64,000 nucleotides of DNA from Meiothermus sp. Pnk-1 (lineage in GTDB: Bacteria > Deinococcota > Deinococci > Deinococcales > Thermaceae). The translations under genes and the position numbers were made by a program. Positions 48,320-58,190 of this stretch are shown in pieces (within the stretch, counting starts at the first letter, position 1; every line of letters begins with the position of its first letter). The notes under the pieces were generated by a model. That model had not been told where the DNA came from. It worked only from the letters and a program-made list of their open reading frames with translations, and searched no databases. Where the stretch lies: NCBI RefSeq assembly GCF_003226535.1, contig NZ_QKOB01000001.1, positions 1 through 64,000 on the forward strand, given 5' to 3'.

Positions 48320-48955
48320 CTAGGCGTGTTTGAGCACGATGTTCTTCAGGCTGCGGGCCACGTCCTGGGCGCGGTCGGTGGCGTCCTCTAGGTACTGGTA
48401 TAGCTCCCCCCAGCGGATTGCCACCACCAGCTCGTGCACTTCCTGCACCCCTTCAAAGAGGCCGCTGGAGGCTTGGTCCATCAGTGCATCGCCTTCGTCT
48501 TCGAGCTCTTCCACCTGGCGGATCTTGCCTAGCAACTCGTCGTTGCGCTTGAAACCCGCGAGCAGCGGGATGGACTCGGCCAGCAGCCGGGCCTGCCGGG
48601 CGATGACCTGGGCCATCTGGCGGGTCAGGAGGGTGGGTTGCTTGACCCGGTAAAGCCACATTCGCCGGGCAGCTTCCTCGAGGGTGTCGATGAAATCATC
48701 GAGGCGTCCGGAAAGCTCTATGATGTCCTCGCGGTCAATAGGGGTGACGAAGGTTTGGGTGAGGGCTTGGGACACTTGGCGCGAGATCTCATCGCCTTGG
48801 TGCTCGAGGTCACGGATCGCTCGCACTTTGCGCTCTACGTCGTTGAAGTGCTCGACCAGCTCGAGCAGAGCCTGCGCCGTTTGATCAGCCACCCGCGCGG
48901 CTTGGGCAAAATAGTCGAAAAAGCGTTCGTTCCTGGGGAGGAATCGGTTTAGCAT
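48320..48955 (-). CDS. DUF47 (PhoU-like) accessory protein of Pit
   Basis: 211 residues, all-helical PhoU-like fold: RNERFFDYFAQAARVADQTA, IRDLEHQGDEI, TFVTPIDREDIIELSGRLDD. Proteins of this type accompany Pit transporters and are thought to tune them. TACAAT lies nine bases before ATG 48955. Confidence 0.93.
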   Translation of the reverse strand: MLNRFLPRNERFFDYFAQAARVADQTAQALLELVEHFNDVERKVRAIRDLEHQGDEISRQVSQALTQTFVTPIDREDIIELSGRLDDFIDTLEEAARRMWLYRVKQPTLLTRQMAQVIARQARLLAESIPLLAGFKRNDELLGKIRQVEELEDEGDALMDQASSGLFEGVQEVHELVVAIRWGELYQYLEDATDRAQDVARSLKNIVLKHA

Positions 48956-49048
48956 ACCTGGCTAATTGTATCCCCCGGTGGAGGGTGGGTTGACAGTTCG
49001 CTGACAAAATATTCCAGGGGCGTTTATAGCCGATACGGTCTACATCTT

Positions 49049-50170
49049 TTACCGGTACAATTCCCGCGCGATCACCATCTTCTGGATCTCGTTGGTCCCC
49101 TCGTAGATCTCGGTGACCTTGGCGTCCCGGTAATAGCGTTCGACCCGGTAGTCGCGGTGGTAGCCGTAACCGCCCAGTATCTGCACGGCTTGCCGGGTCA
49201 CGTCCACGGCGGTTTCGGAAGCGAAAAGCTTGGCGGTGCTGGCCTCGAGCGTAAACCGTTCGCCCCGGTCTTTTTTGGCGGCGGCCTCGAGGGTAAGAGC
49301 CCGCGCTGCGGCGATTTTGGCGTGCATTTCAGCTAGCTTGAAGCTCACCCCTTGAAACTCGCGGATGCGCCGTCCGAACTGGGTGCGCTCGGCGGCATAC
49401 TGCTTGGCCAGTTCGAAAGCGGCTCTAGCCATCCCGACGGCTTGGGCGGCGATGCCCAAGCGTCCTGAGTCGAGCCCTGCCAGCGCTTGCGCCAATCCCT
49501 CTCCCTCTGTGCCCAACAGGTTCTCTTCGGGGATAAACACCCCATCCAATCGCATCTCGGCGGTATGGGCGGCGTGGAGGCCCATCTTTTCCTCAGGGCG
49601 GCCAAAGCTGAGCCCTGGGGTGTCTTTCTCCACCAAAAAGCTACAGATCCCGGCCTCGCCTCGAGCCATCACCACGTAGAGGTGGGCCTGCCCACCCGAA
49701 GTAATCCAGCTTTTTACCCCATCGAGTTGCCAGCCGCCCGGCACCCTCTTGGCGCGCGTCTTTAGCGAGGCCGGGTCGGAACCGGCGTGGGGCTCGGTGA
49801 GGCAGAAGGCCCCGATCCATTCGCCCTTCGCCAGCGGTACCAGGTATTTTTTCTTTTGCTCGGGGCGGCCAAAGCGCTGGAGCATGTACTGGGGTAGCCC
49901 GCTCGTCACCGATAGGATGACCGCCACGCTGGGGTCGGCGGCGGCGATTTCCTCCATGGCCAGCACCCAGGTCACCGAGTCGAGCCCAGCTCCGCCCCAC
50001 TCCTCAGGTGTGGTCATGCCCAAGAGGCCGAGCTCGGCCAGCACCCTAAGTTGTGGCCAGGGATACTCCCCCGACTTGTCGTACTGGGGGGCTTTTTCCC
50101 ACAGCACCTCGCGGGAGACCTGACGCACCATATCCAGGATCAGCTTTTGATCGTTGGTCAGCACCGCCAC
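49049..50170 (-). CDS. acyl-CoA dehydrogenase
   Basis: 373 residues. FAD flavoprotein of fatty acid or branched-chain acyl-CoA oxidation. Signatures AFCLTEPHAGSDPASLKT, QILGGYGYHRDYRVERYYRD and the catalytic base region TEIYEGTNEIQ. GTG start at 50170 with TACGAT seven bases upstream (leaderless). No beta-oxidation partner is adjacent. Confidence 0.94.
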   Translation of the reverse strand: MAVLTNDQKLILDMVRQVSREVLWEKAPQYDKSGEYPWPQLRVLAELGLLGMTTPEEWGGAGLDSVTWVLAMEEIAAADPSVAVILSVTSGLPQYMLQRFGRPEQKKKYLVPLAKGEWIGAFCLTEPHAGSDPASLKTRAKRVPGGWQLDGVKSWITSGGQAHLYVVMARGEAGICSFLVEKDTPGLSFGRPEEKMGLHAAHTAEMRLDGVFIPEENLLGTEGEGLAQALAGLDSGRLGIAAQAVGMARAAFELAKQYAAERTQFGRRIREFQGVSFKLAEMHAKIAAARALTLEAAAKKDRGERFTLEASTAKLFASETAVDVTRQAVQILGGYGYHRDYRVERYYRDAKVTEIYEGTNEIQKMVIARELYR

Positions 50171-50211
50171 GCAACATATCGTATCACGCCCTCGGCGGAG
50201 AAAAAACGTAA

Positions 50212-50240
50212 TAAAAGCCCTCCCTGCGCCAGGGAGGGCT
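50212..50240 (-). terminator. intrinsic terminator after the secreted protein gene
   Basis: On the minus strand an 11-bp perfect stem (AGCCCTCCCTG and complement) with a 3-base loop is followed by TTTTATTACG. Confidence 0.85.
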
Positions 50241-50255
50241 TCCGCTCGCCAAAGC

Positions 50256-50705
50256 TTAGTACGGGTCGCCCTCTAAAACCTTTTTCTCCTCGTCGAGGCT
50301 CACCAGCACCAGCTCAATGTGCACGTGGGGCTTATCTACGCCGGGGTGAGCGCCGGAGGGGATGATGTTGACGTGGTCTACCTTAGCGGTCACGCCCAGC
50401 CCTTTGAGCGCATCGGTGCCGATGTTGACGTAGCTCTTCTTGCCCAGGTTCTCCAGGGGCACCATGAATACTACCTTCACCAGCCGCCCTGATTTGTCGT
50501 AGGCCAGGAAGGGTCCTTCGGGCAGGTTCTTGGCGTCCACGTAGAGGGTGCCCAGCCCGGGGATAAAGTTGGGCAGCGCCCCCTTGAGCGCCTCGCTCAC
50601 GTTGACGTAAGGGGCCATCGGAGGAGCTTTCATCACGTTTTGTGCCACAACCCAGCCGATACCCAGAATGGCCACCGCCGCTATAACGCTGATCCAACGT
50701 TTCAT
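50256..50705 (-). CDS. exported hypothetical protein
   Basis: 149 residues, ATG 50705 with AGGAGG. N-terminal signal or anchor (WISVIAAVAILGIGWVVAQ), then a beta-rich domain with ALPNFIPGLGTLYVDAKNLP, FLAYDKSGRLVKVVFMVPL and a His-containing HPGVDKPHVHIELVLV. A metal-binding role is conceivable from the histidines. Family not recognised with certainty. Confidence 0.75.
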   Translation of the reverse strand: MKRWISVIAAVAILGIGWVVAQNVMKAPPMAPYVNVSEALKGALPNFIPGLGTLYVDAKNLPEGPFLAYDKSGRLVKVVFMVPLENLGKKSYVNIGTDALKGLGVTAKVDHVNIIPSGAHPGVDKPHVHIELVLVSLDEEKKVLEGDPY

Positions 50706-50811
50706 GGAGATCCTCCTGAACTTTCAGGAACCATCTCTTGGCTCCACCCTACCGTACGTAGGGAGGAGGGCGGTTGGATCTCGAGGCGTGTGGGTCGGCC
50801 CGGTTAGGGCC

Positions 50812-51723
50812 CTATTCCGCATACAAGGTGGTGGAGAGGTACTTGGCTCCCGAGTCGGGACTGATGCAGGCCACCCGTTTCCCCGGGCCCAGTTCGCGCG
50901 CTACCTGCAAGGCCGCCCAGAGGATGCCCCCGCTGCTCATGCCCAAAAAAAGCCCTTCCTCGCGGGCGAGGCGGCGGGCCAAGGGAAAGGCGTCTTCCTC
51001 CCAGACCTGAATTACCCGGTCGAGCATCTTCACATCCAAGTTTGGCGGGATGAAGCCTGGCCCCATGCCCTGGAACTGGTGCTGGCCCATCTGACCCCCC
51101 GAAAGTACATTCGAACGGGCGGGCTCGCAGGCGATGACCTGCACGCCCGGGATGCGCTCGCGCAGGTAGCGGCCTACCCCCATGATGGTTCCTCCGGTGC
51201 CTGAGCCGTAGACGAACGCATCTATCCTTCCTTCCAAGGCTTGGTAGATCTCGGGACCGGTGGTCTCGTAGTGGGCTTGGATGTTGGCCGGGTTGGCGAA
51301 CTGATCGGGCATGAAGCCTCCGCTCTCCTGGACAATCTCCTGGGCCTTCTCGCGCGCGGCCAACATGCGCCGCGCCGGGTCGGTGAGCACCAGCTCAGCC
51401 CCGTAAGCCCGGAGGGTGCGCTTGCGTTCCTCCGACATCTGGGCAGGCATGCACAGGATAAGCCGGTAGCCTCGGCTGGCCGCGACCATGGCTAGGCCGA
51501 TGCCGGTGTTGCCGCTGGTGGGTTCGACGATCACCTGGCCTGACCCCGGGGTGAGGATCCCTCGAGCTTCGGCGTCTTTGATCATGTACCAGGCCGCCCG
51601 GTCTTTGATCGACCCGCCAGGGTTGGTGCCCTCGAGCTTGACCCAGACTTCGGCCATATCCGGCCCTACCACCCGGTGAAGCCGCACCATGGGGGTTTTG
51701 CCGATAGCGTTTTCAACGAACAT
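50812..51723 (-). CDS. cysK: cysteine synthase (O-acetylserine sulfhydrylase)
   Basis: 303 residues. PLP fold II enzyme. IGKTPMVRL, PLP lysine in NPGGSIKDRAA (Lys40), phosphate-binding EPTSGNTGIGLA and GSGTGGTIMGVG. TATTCT lies six bases before ATG 51723, which also supports this start over the longer frame. Confidence 0.95.
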   Translation of the reverse strand: MFVENAIGKTPMVRLHRVVGPDMAEVWVKLEGTNPGGSIKDRAAWYMIKDAEARGILTPGSGQVIVEPTSGNTGIGLAMVAASRGYRLILCMPAQMSEERKRTLRAYGAELVLTDPARRMLAAREKAQEIVQESGGFMPDQFANPANIQAHYETTGPEIYQALEGRIDAFVYGSGTGGTIMGVGRYLRERIPGVQVIACEPARSNVLSGGQMGQHQFQGMGPGFIPPNLDVKMLDRVIQVWEEDAFPLARRLAREEGLFLGMSSGGILWAALQVARELGPGKRVACISPDSGAKYLSTTLYAE

Positions 51724-51851
51724 ACTTCCAGAATAGGGGCTGGGCGTGGCGCAAGCGTGAGCCAAGGGCTTGATGTGCTTTTGTTTACCACGGATCAGGG
51801 GGCGGAGCGTATACTGAAGCATTCGGCGACCTAGCCGAGAAAGGACTTTGG

Positions 51852-52322
51852 ATGAAAATAACCCAAGACGCGGTGGTCTCGATTCGTTACACCCTGACTG
51901 TGGACGGCCAGGTGCTGGACCAGGGAGACCTGGATTACCTCCATGGGCATGGCAACATCATCCAGGGGCTGGAGGAGGCGCTCGAGGGTAAGCAAACCGG
52001 GGATTCGATGGACGTGGTGATCCCTCCCGAGAAAGCCTACGGCGAACGTGACGAGGAAGGGGTCATGGTAGTCCCACTTCAGGCCTTCCCTCAGGATTCC
52101 GAGGTCCAGCCGGGGATGCAGTTTTACGCCGAAGGCCAGGATGGGCGGCCCCTGCCGATCACGGTGCTCGAGGTGAACGGGGACGAGGTCACAGTGGACT
52201 CCAACCACCCCCTGGCTGGGGAGACCCTCAATTTCAAGGTAGAGGTGATCGGGGTGCGTCCCGCCAGCCAGGAAGAGATCGATCACGGGCACGTCCACGG
52301 CCCTGGCGGGCACGACCACTAG
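51852..52322 (+). CDS. slyD: FKBP-type peptidyl-prolyl isomerase SlyD
   Basis: 156 residues, RBS AAAGGA. FKBP core (QDAVVSIRYTLTVDGQVLDQ, IIQGLEEALEGKQTGD) with an inserted chaperone (IF) domain (about 66-120) and a His-rich C-terminal tail HGHVHGPGGHDH that can bind Ni/Zn. Confidence 0.95.
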   Translation: MKITQDAVVSIRYTLTVDGQVLDQGDLDYLHGHGNIIQGLEEALEGKQTGDSMDVVIPPEKAYGERDEEGVMVVPLQAFPQDSEVQPGMQFYAEGQDGRPLPITVLEVNGDEVTVDSNHPLAGETLNFKVEVIGVRPASQEEIDHGHVHGPGGHDH

Positions 52323-52383
52323 CGTCTCTCTTCCCCACCCTTGCGTTTAGCGTACGACGGGCGCTGTGCGGCTCGAGGCGGAG

Positions 52384-52989
52384 CTAGCGGAGAATAGCCC
52401 GCACCGGGGAAGCATCGGCTCCCTCGAGCCGCAGCGGCAGCGCGATCAGCTCGTACTCGCTGGGCTTCACCGCCTCCAGCGCGAGCCCTTCGACGATGTA
52501 GATGCCGTTTCGGGCAAAAGCCTTGTGGCCGGGCAGATCTTTAGAGGTGAGGGGGTCCACGCTGGGGGCATCGGTGCCGAAGAGCCTGACGCCCCGCTGG
52601 GCCAGGTAGTCCACGGCGGCGGGCAGGACGTGGGTGAACTCGCGGGGGAAGTCGCGCCACTCGTCGGGCTGGCCGGTGTAGAACAGCACGCGCTCGGCGC
52701 GCAGCTCGAGCGAGTGCAGGAAGGGCGTGTCGAGGGCCTGCTGGCCCCGGGCGTCCACCACCTGGCAGGGCCCGATGAGTACCGAGAGGGGAACGCTCTC
52801 GAGCTTGCCCCCTTGCGGGTCGTAGTGCCAGGGCGCGTCGAGGTGGGTGCCCAGGTGGGTGGTGGCGGTGAGCTTGCCCACGTTGACCGAGGCTCCCTCG
52901 CTCATCTTCCAGGTCAGCTCGAGGCTATAGGGGGTATCGCCGGGCCAGACCGGGTGCCCAGGGTAGAGGCGGCGGGTGATGTCGATCAT
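52384..52989 (-). CDS. cyclase/kynurenine formamidase family metal hydrolase
   Basis: 201 residues. Motif HLGTHLDAPWHY binds the metal in the KynB/cyclase family; also DITRRLYPGHPVWPGDTP and GTDAPSVDP. A formamidase-like hydrolase; without other kynurenine genes nearby the substrate stays open. Its start lies nine bases after the mqnB stop. Confidence 0.85.
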   Translation of the reverse strand: MIDITRRLYPGHPVWPGDTPYSLELTWKMSEGASVNVGKLTATTHLGTHLDAPWHYDPQGGKLESVPLSVLIGPCQVVDARGQQALDTPFLHSLELRAERVLFYTGQPDEWRDFPREFTHVLPAAVDYLAQRGVRLFGTDAPSVDPLTSKDLPGHKAFARNGIYIVEGLALEAVKPSEYELIALPLRLEGADASPVRAILR

Positions 52990-52998
52990 GTCCCGATG

Positions 52999-53652
52999 TT
53001 ACTGAAGAAGCCTGCCGAGAGCGGCCTCGAGCGCCTCCACCGCCTGCCGGACGCGCCACTGCGCCTTGTCGCGTACCCCGGCTATGTTCGACACCGCCCT
53101 GAGCTCTGCGCCGGCGATCCCCAGCCACAAGCAGGCCTGGGCGAAGGCCGCGCCCTCCATGTTCTCCACGTCGGCCTCCCACTGGCGCGAGAGCTCCCTG
53201 GCCTCGGTGGGGTTCTCCGAGACCAGGTCGCGGGTCAGGAAGCTCCGCAGCGGAAGGTCTAGCGTGGCCCGGAGCTCCCCCGTGAAGGCTTGGTCCAGCG
53301 GAAAGCGGTTGTGGAAGCGCAGGGGGCCCACCACCAGCGTGGGGAAGCCCATCCCTTTCATCCCCCCGTCTTTGATGCCCAGGTCGGCCTGGATCTCCCG
53401 CTCGGCCAGCACCGCGTCCCCGATTTGCAGCCCCGACTCGGCGTAGGCCCCGGCGATGCCGAAGAGCAGCGCCCGCTCGACCCTGTGCCGCTGGGCGAAA
53501 GCCGCCAGGGTCATGGCGGTGTTGACCTTGCCGATACCGCCCTCGAGCCACACCCACCCCTCCCCGCGCAGCCCGGCCCTGCCGTGGAAATCAAGCTTGC
53601 GGCCTTGGAGAAAAGCGGCTTCAAACCGGGTGGGGCTGAGCAACAGGATCAT
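52999..53652 (-). CDS. mqnB: futalosine hydrolase
   Basis: 217 residues. Nucleosidase fold: GGIGKVNTAMTLAAFAQRH, LFGIAGAY, DVENMEGAAFAQACLWLGI, VSNIAGVRDKAQWRV. The last two are typical of MqnB, which splits futalosine in the menaquinone route used by Thermus. First gene of a two-gene unit with the cyclase gene. Confidence 0.88.
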   Translation of the reverse strand: MILLLSPTRFEAAFLQGRKLDFHGRAGLRGEGWVWLEGGIGKVNTAMTLAAFAQRHRVERALLFGIAGAYAESGLQIGDAVLAEREIQADLGIKDGGMKGMGFPTLVVGPLRFHNRFPLDQAFTGELRATLDLPLRSFLTRDLVSENPTEARELSRQWEADVENMEGAAFAQACLWLGIAGAELRAVSNIAGVRDKAQWRVRQAVEALEAALGRLLQ

Positions 53653-53694
53653 ACCTTTACTCGCTTCATTCTAGGCTCTTAAACTATAGGCTTA

Positions 53695-53730
53695 GTTCAG
53701 ACATTTTCAAAATATTGTTTTTTTCTGAAC
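53695..53730 (+). promoter_or_regulatory. inverted repeat GTTCAGA/TCTGAAC in an A+T-rich promoter region
   Basis: Arms at 53695-53701 and 53724-53730 enclose an A+T-rich core that contains TTGTTT (53715-53720); TATCTT follows at 53736-53741 (15-base spacing). A 10-base palindrome ATGCTAGCAT lies further down near 53816-53825. These precede the small peptide gene and may be operators. Confidence 0.45.
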
Positions 53731-53841
53731 AATGCTATCTTCGCTGTGAGGCGCCTCCGGTGCGGGAGTTTATTATCCGCCTGATCGCAGAGGTGATCTG
53801 CTTCGTCAGCAACGCATGCTAGCATACTTTTGGAGGGGTGG

Positions 53842-53901
53842 ATGAAGGAGTACATCATCGCTTTGCTTGACCACATCTTTTGCGTTCTAGGCGGGTGTTA
53901 G
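53842..53901 (+). CDS. 19-residue hydrophobic Cys-ending peptide
   Basis: ATG 53842 reads MKEYIIALLDHIFCVLGGC then TAG. A strong RBS (GGAGGGG, 53832-53838) precedes it by three to five bases, and an intrinsic terminator (53926-53955) follows, so it forms its own transcription unit inside an otherwise empty 350-bp gap. The peptide has two cysteines, and its end LGGC looks like a lipobox. The ABC-2 transporter genes begin 107 bp downstream. A secreted signal or modified peptide is possible; a leader peptide is the main alternative. Confidence 0.45.
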   Translation: MKEYIIALLDHIFCVLGGC

Positions 53902-53925
53902 TGTGACGTGCGAGGTGTGATCATC

Positions 53926-53955
53926 CCCACCCTGGCCCTCCCTTGCCAGGGTGGG
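53926..53955 (+). terminator. intrinsic terminator or attenuator before the ABC genes
   Basis: Perfect 11-bp stem CCCACCCTGGC/GCCAGGGTGGG with an 8-base loop, followed by TTGTCTGG. It separates the peptide gene from the ABC ATPase gene and could allow partial read-through. Confidence 0.7.
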
Positions 53956-54007
53956 TTGTCTGGCTGTGTACTGGGGGCGCGAGCAAAAAATCTTGGCTGA
54001 GGCATAG

Positions 54008-54925
54008 ATGATACAAGTCAGCGCCATACAAAAGACCTACGTCTCCAGGGCCACCCGCTTGAGGGTGCTCGAGGATGTCTCGCTCGAGATTCACCCGGGG
54101 GAGATCCTGGCCCTGCTGGGCCGCAACGGCAGCGGCAAAACCACCACCATCCGCATCATCTGCGGGCTGGTGCTCTCCGACGCGGGCAGTGTGCGCATCA
54201 ACGGGCATACACCGGGCAGCGCCGAGTACATGGCTCAGCTCGGGGCCCTGATCGACACCAACCGCGGCCTTTACCCTAGGCTTTCGCCCTTTGAGAACCT
54301 GCTGTACACCTGCATTGTCCGGGGAATGCCGCGCCGTAGAGCCGCCGAGCGGGCCAAGTATTTGCTCGAGCTGCTGGGCTTGTGGGAAAAGCGCAATGCT
54401 CCGTCCCAAACCCTATCCAAAGGGATGGTCTCCAAAATGGCCTTCGCCCTGGCCATCGCCCACGATCCTTCCTTCGTGCTGCTGGATGAGCCCACGCTGG
54501 GATTGGACATCGACGCCGCAGAGACTTTGGAAGAACAGATACTAGAGATGGCCAAAAGCGGTAAGGGCATCCTGCTCACCACGCACCAGATGGAGGTGGC
54601 CGAAAGGCTCAGTTCCCGGGTGGCCATCCTATCGGGGGGTCGCATCGTGGTGGATCAGCCCAAAGCTGCGCTGATGCAGATGTTCGCGCGGCAGGGCTAC
54701 CGGATTACCCTCGCCGAGCCTATCGGCAAGGGCGTGCTACCTTTCTCGCATACCCTGGACGCCACGGGTACGGTCCTCGAGCTGACCTTGGAGCGTCCGG
54801 AGCAAATCTACGAGGTCATGGACCATCTGCGCCCCAGGGTCATCAAAGACATGCAAAAAGTCGAGGTGGAACTGGGCGAAATTTTCAAGGCCCTGACCGT
54901 AGCCAAGGAGCCAAGCCATGCCTAG
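54008..54925 (+). CDS. ABC-2 type transporter ATPase
   Basis: 305 residues. Walker A GRNGSGKTTTI, signature LSKGMVSKMAFALA (diverged from LSGGQ), Walker B FVLLDEPTLGLDID, His loop LLTTHQMEVAE. A C-terminal 80-residue extension is typical of NatA/DrrA-like drug or peptide exporters. GAGG stands about seven bases before ATG. Overlaps the permease gene by eight bases. Confidence 0.93.
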   Translation: MIQVSAIQKTYVSRATRLRVLEDVSLEIHPGEILALLGRNGSGKTTTIRIICGLVLSDAGSVRINGHTPGSAEYMAQLGALIDTNRGLYPRLSPFENLLYTCIVRGMPRRRAAERAKYLLELLGLWEKRNAPSQTLSKGMVSKMAFALAIAHDPSFVLLDEPTLGLDIDAAETLEEQILEMAKSGKGILLTTHQMEVAERLSSRVAILSGGRIVVDQPKAALMQMFARQGYRITLAEPIGKGVLPFSHTLDATGTVLELTLERPEQIYEVMDHLRPRVIKDMQKVEVELGEIFKALTVAKEPSHA

Positions 54926-55670
54926 ACTCCTTCGACTCCTGCAGGCAGAGCTCATGCGGGCCTGGCTCGAGCTCATCCGCTACCCCCTACAGTTTCTCTT
55001 AGGGCTGGTGTTGCTGGGCCTGATCTTCTACCTGCTGTTCGGCTTTGCCCGGCTGGCCGGCGCGGTGGACGCCAGCGGATACCAAACCACCAAGCTTATC
55101 ATCGGCTATTTGCTGGGGATTTTGGCTGCCGCCATCATCAGCGGCCCGGCCCAGCAGGTAAGCCGGGAGGCTAAATCGGGAACGCTGGAGAACATGGTGC
55201 TCTCCGGGCAGGGCCTCACGGCTTTTTTCGTCGTTCAGGTGCTGGCCAGGTCGTGGCTGTCCCTGCTTCAGATGGGGGTACTGTTGGTGGCCCTGGCCTT
55301 TATCTTCAAGTCCACCTACGTCCTTAGCTGGCTCTTGCTACCCGCCTTTTTGCTATTTTTGCTGACAGCTTTGGGCCTAGGTCTGATGCTCGCCGCCCTG
55401 ATCCTCTTGTTCAAGGAGGTAAACCAGATTTTCGTCCTGGTTCAGCTCCTGGTATTCCCCGCGGTGATCGTAGAAGTGCCCCAGTTGGAGTGGTTCCCAT
55501 TGACCCTCGGGGCAAGCCTCATCCGGGAGATTCTTACAGGGGTTCCGGTCGAGCCGTTTAGGTGGGCGCTCCTGACGCTGGGAACGGTGGCCGTCTACAG
55601 CCTGGGGGTGTTCTTCTTCCAAAGCGCCGATGTGGCCGCCCGGAGGCGGGGCCTGCTGGGCCACGAGTAG
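54918..55670 (+). CDS. ABC-2 type transporter permease
   Basis: 250 residues, six membrane segments (about 24-44, 60-75, 100-125, 130-160, 165-190, 215-235). Contains SREAKSGTLENMVLSGQG, the usual ABC-2 element. Partner of the ATPase upstream; the stop abuts that of the convergent PlsY-like fusion gene. Substrate unknown; the small peptide upstream is a candidate. Confidence 0.9.
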   Translation: MPRLLRLLQAELMRAWLELIRYPLQFLLGLVLLGLIFYLLFGFARLAGAVDASGYQTTKLIIGYLLGILAAAIISGPAQQVSREAKSGTLENMVLSGQGLTAFFVVQVLARSWLSLLQMGVLLVALAFIFKSTYVLSWLLLPAFLLFLLTALGLGLMLAALILLFKEVNQIFVLVQLLVFPAVIVEVPQLEWFPLTLGASLIREILTGVPVEPFRWALLTLGTVAVYSLGVFFFQSADVAARRRGLLGHE

Positions 55671-55671
55671 C

Positions 55672-57345
<1,674 letters not shown>

Positions 57346-57366
57346 GGCCCCATCCTAAAGGAAGGC

Positions 57367-57388
57367 GGGGGGATTCACGAATCCCCCC
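57367..57388 (-). terminator. hairpin after rplT
   Basis: Perfect 9-bp stem GGGGGGATT/AATCCCCCC with a 4-base loop, 21 bases after the rplT stop. On the minus strand it is followed by GCCTTCCTTT, a weak U-tract. Confidence 0.65.
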
Positions 57389-57408
57389 TATACAAATCGG
57401 GCCTGGCT

Positions 57409-57759
57409 CTAGGCGCCTTTGGCTTTGGCGACGAGCTGAGCGAAGGCTTCTGGCTCGCGCACGGCCAAATCCGCCAGGAGCTTGCGGTCTATTTCGATTC
57501 CCGCCCGCTTGAGCCCACCCATGAACACCGAGTAGCTCATTCCGTGCTGGCGGACGGCGGCGTTGATGCGCACGATCCACAACTTGCGGTAATCGCTTTT
57601 CCTCTCGCGGCGGTCGTTGAAGGAGCGCATGGCCCCGCTAAACAGGGTTTCACGGGCCTTGCGAACGCTCTTTGAACGCAGCCCCCAGAAGCCCTTGGCG
57701 AGCTTCAGGATCTTCTTGTGCTTACGACGGCGAACGACTCCGGTCTTGGCGCGTGGCAT
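57409..57759 (-). CDS. rplT: 50S ribosomal protein L20
   Basis: 116 residues. [20 protein letters not shown] and [20 protein letters not shown] are diagnostic. Binds 23S rRNA early in assembly. Follows rpmI by 13 bases. Confidence 0.98.
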   Translation of the reverse strand: MPRAKTGVVRRRKHKKILKLAKGFWGLRSKSVRKARETLFSGAMRSFNDRRERKSDYRKLWIVRINAAVRQHGMSYSVFMGGLKRAGIEIDRKLLADLAVREPEAFAQLVAKAKGA

Positions 57760-57772
57760 GGTTCACCTTTTC

Positions 57773-57970
57773 TTACTCGTAGGGAAGAAGCACCTTCACG
57801 CGCTCGGCTTCGCTCTCGGAGAAGGTGAAGCTGCGGCCCTTGCTGCGGATTGCGCTGCCCGACTTGTGCCAGTTGAGGTGGCGCTTGCCGGCTCGCTTAG
57901 CGATGACTTTGCCACCGGCCGTCACTTTGACACGGTCTTTGGCGCCCTTATGGGTCTTCATCTTCGGCAT
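57773..57970 (-). CDS. rpmI: 50S ribosomal protein L35
   Basis: 65 residues, RBS AAGGAG. PKMKTHKGAKDRVKVTAGGK and RHLNWHKSGSAIRSKG are typical. The longer in-frame reading upstream is leader RNA. Confidence 0.98.
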   Translation of the reverse strand: MPKMKTHKGAKDRVKVTAGGKVIAKRAGKRHLNWHKSGSAIRSKGRSFTFSESEAERVKVLLPYE

Positions 57971-57981
57971 GCTGTTCTCCT

Positions 57982-58031
57982 TGCCGCCCTGAGTGCCGGG
58001 ATCGAACCCGATCTTCGAGAACTCGGCAGCA
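57982..58031 (-). promoter_or_regulatory. structured leader between infC and rpmI
   Basis: On the minus strand TGCTGCC (58031-58025) pairs with GGCGGCA (57988-57982), extended by GAG/CTC and an inner GGG-TTCGAT-CCC loop that resembles a tRNA T-arm. It ends right before the rpmI RBS. It is a good candidate for an autoregulatory site, as L20 is known to bind such leaders in other bacteria; it is not a complete tRNA. Confidence 0.45.
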
Positions 58032-58190
58032 TCCGACAGCATAGCATTAGAAGGCCAAATTCACCACTGCCCCGGAGTTTTGTATGGCCAGCGCTATAGA
58101 ACCACCGCGCGTTGGCGGAGCCCCACAAGGGCAGAAAGGCATTTGGCCAGACGAAAACCCGGGTGGGACCGGGTGGAGTTGTAGGAGAGT

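Noticed and set aside
53842-53901. Type I toxin peptide
   Set aside because: The peptide is short and hydrophobic, but it has internal Asp and His and no antisense RNA promoter is evident; a toxin role is not supported over a signal or leader role.
57980-58080. tRNA gene between infC and rpmI
   Set aside because: Only a T-arm-like loop and one acceptor-like stem can be drawn; no D-arm or anticodon arm fits and no CCA position. Treated as leader RNA.
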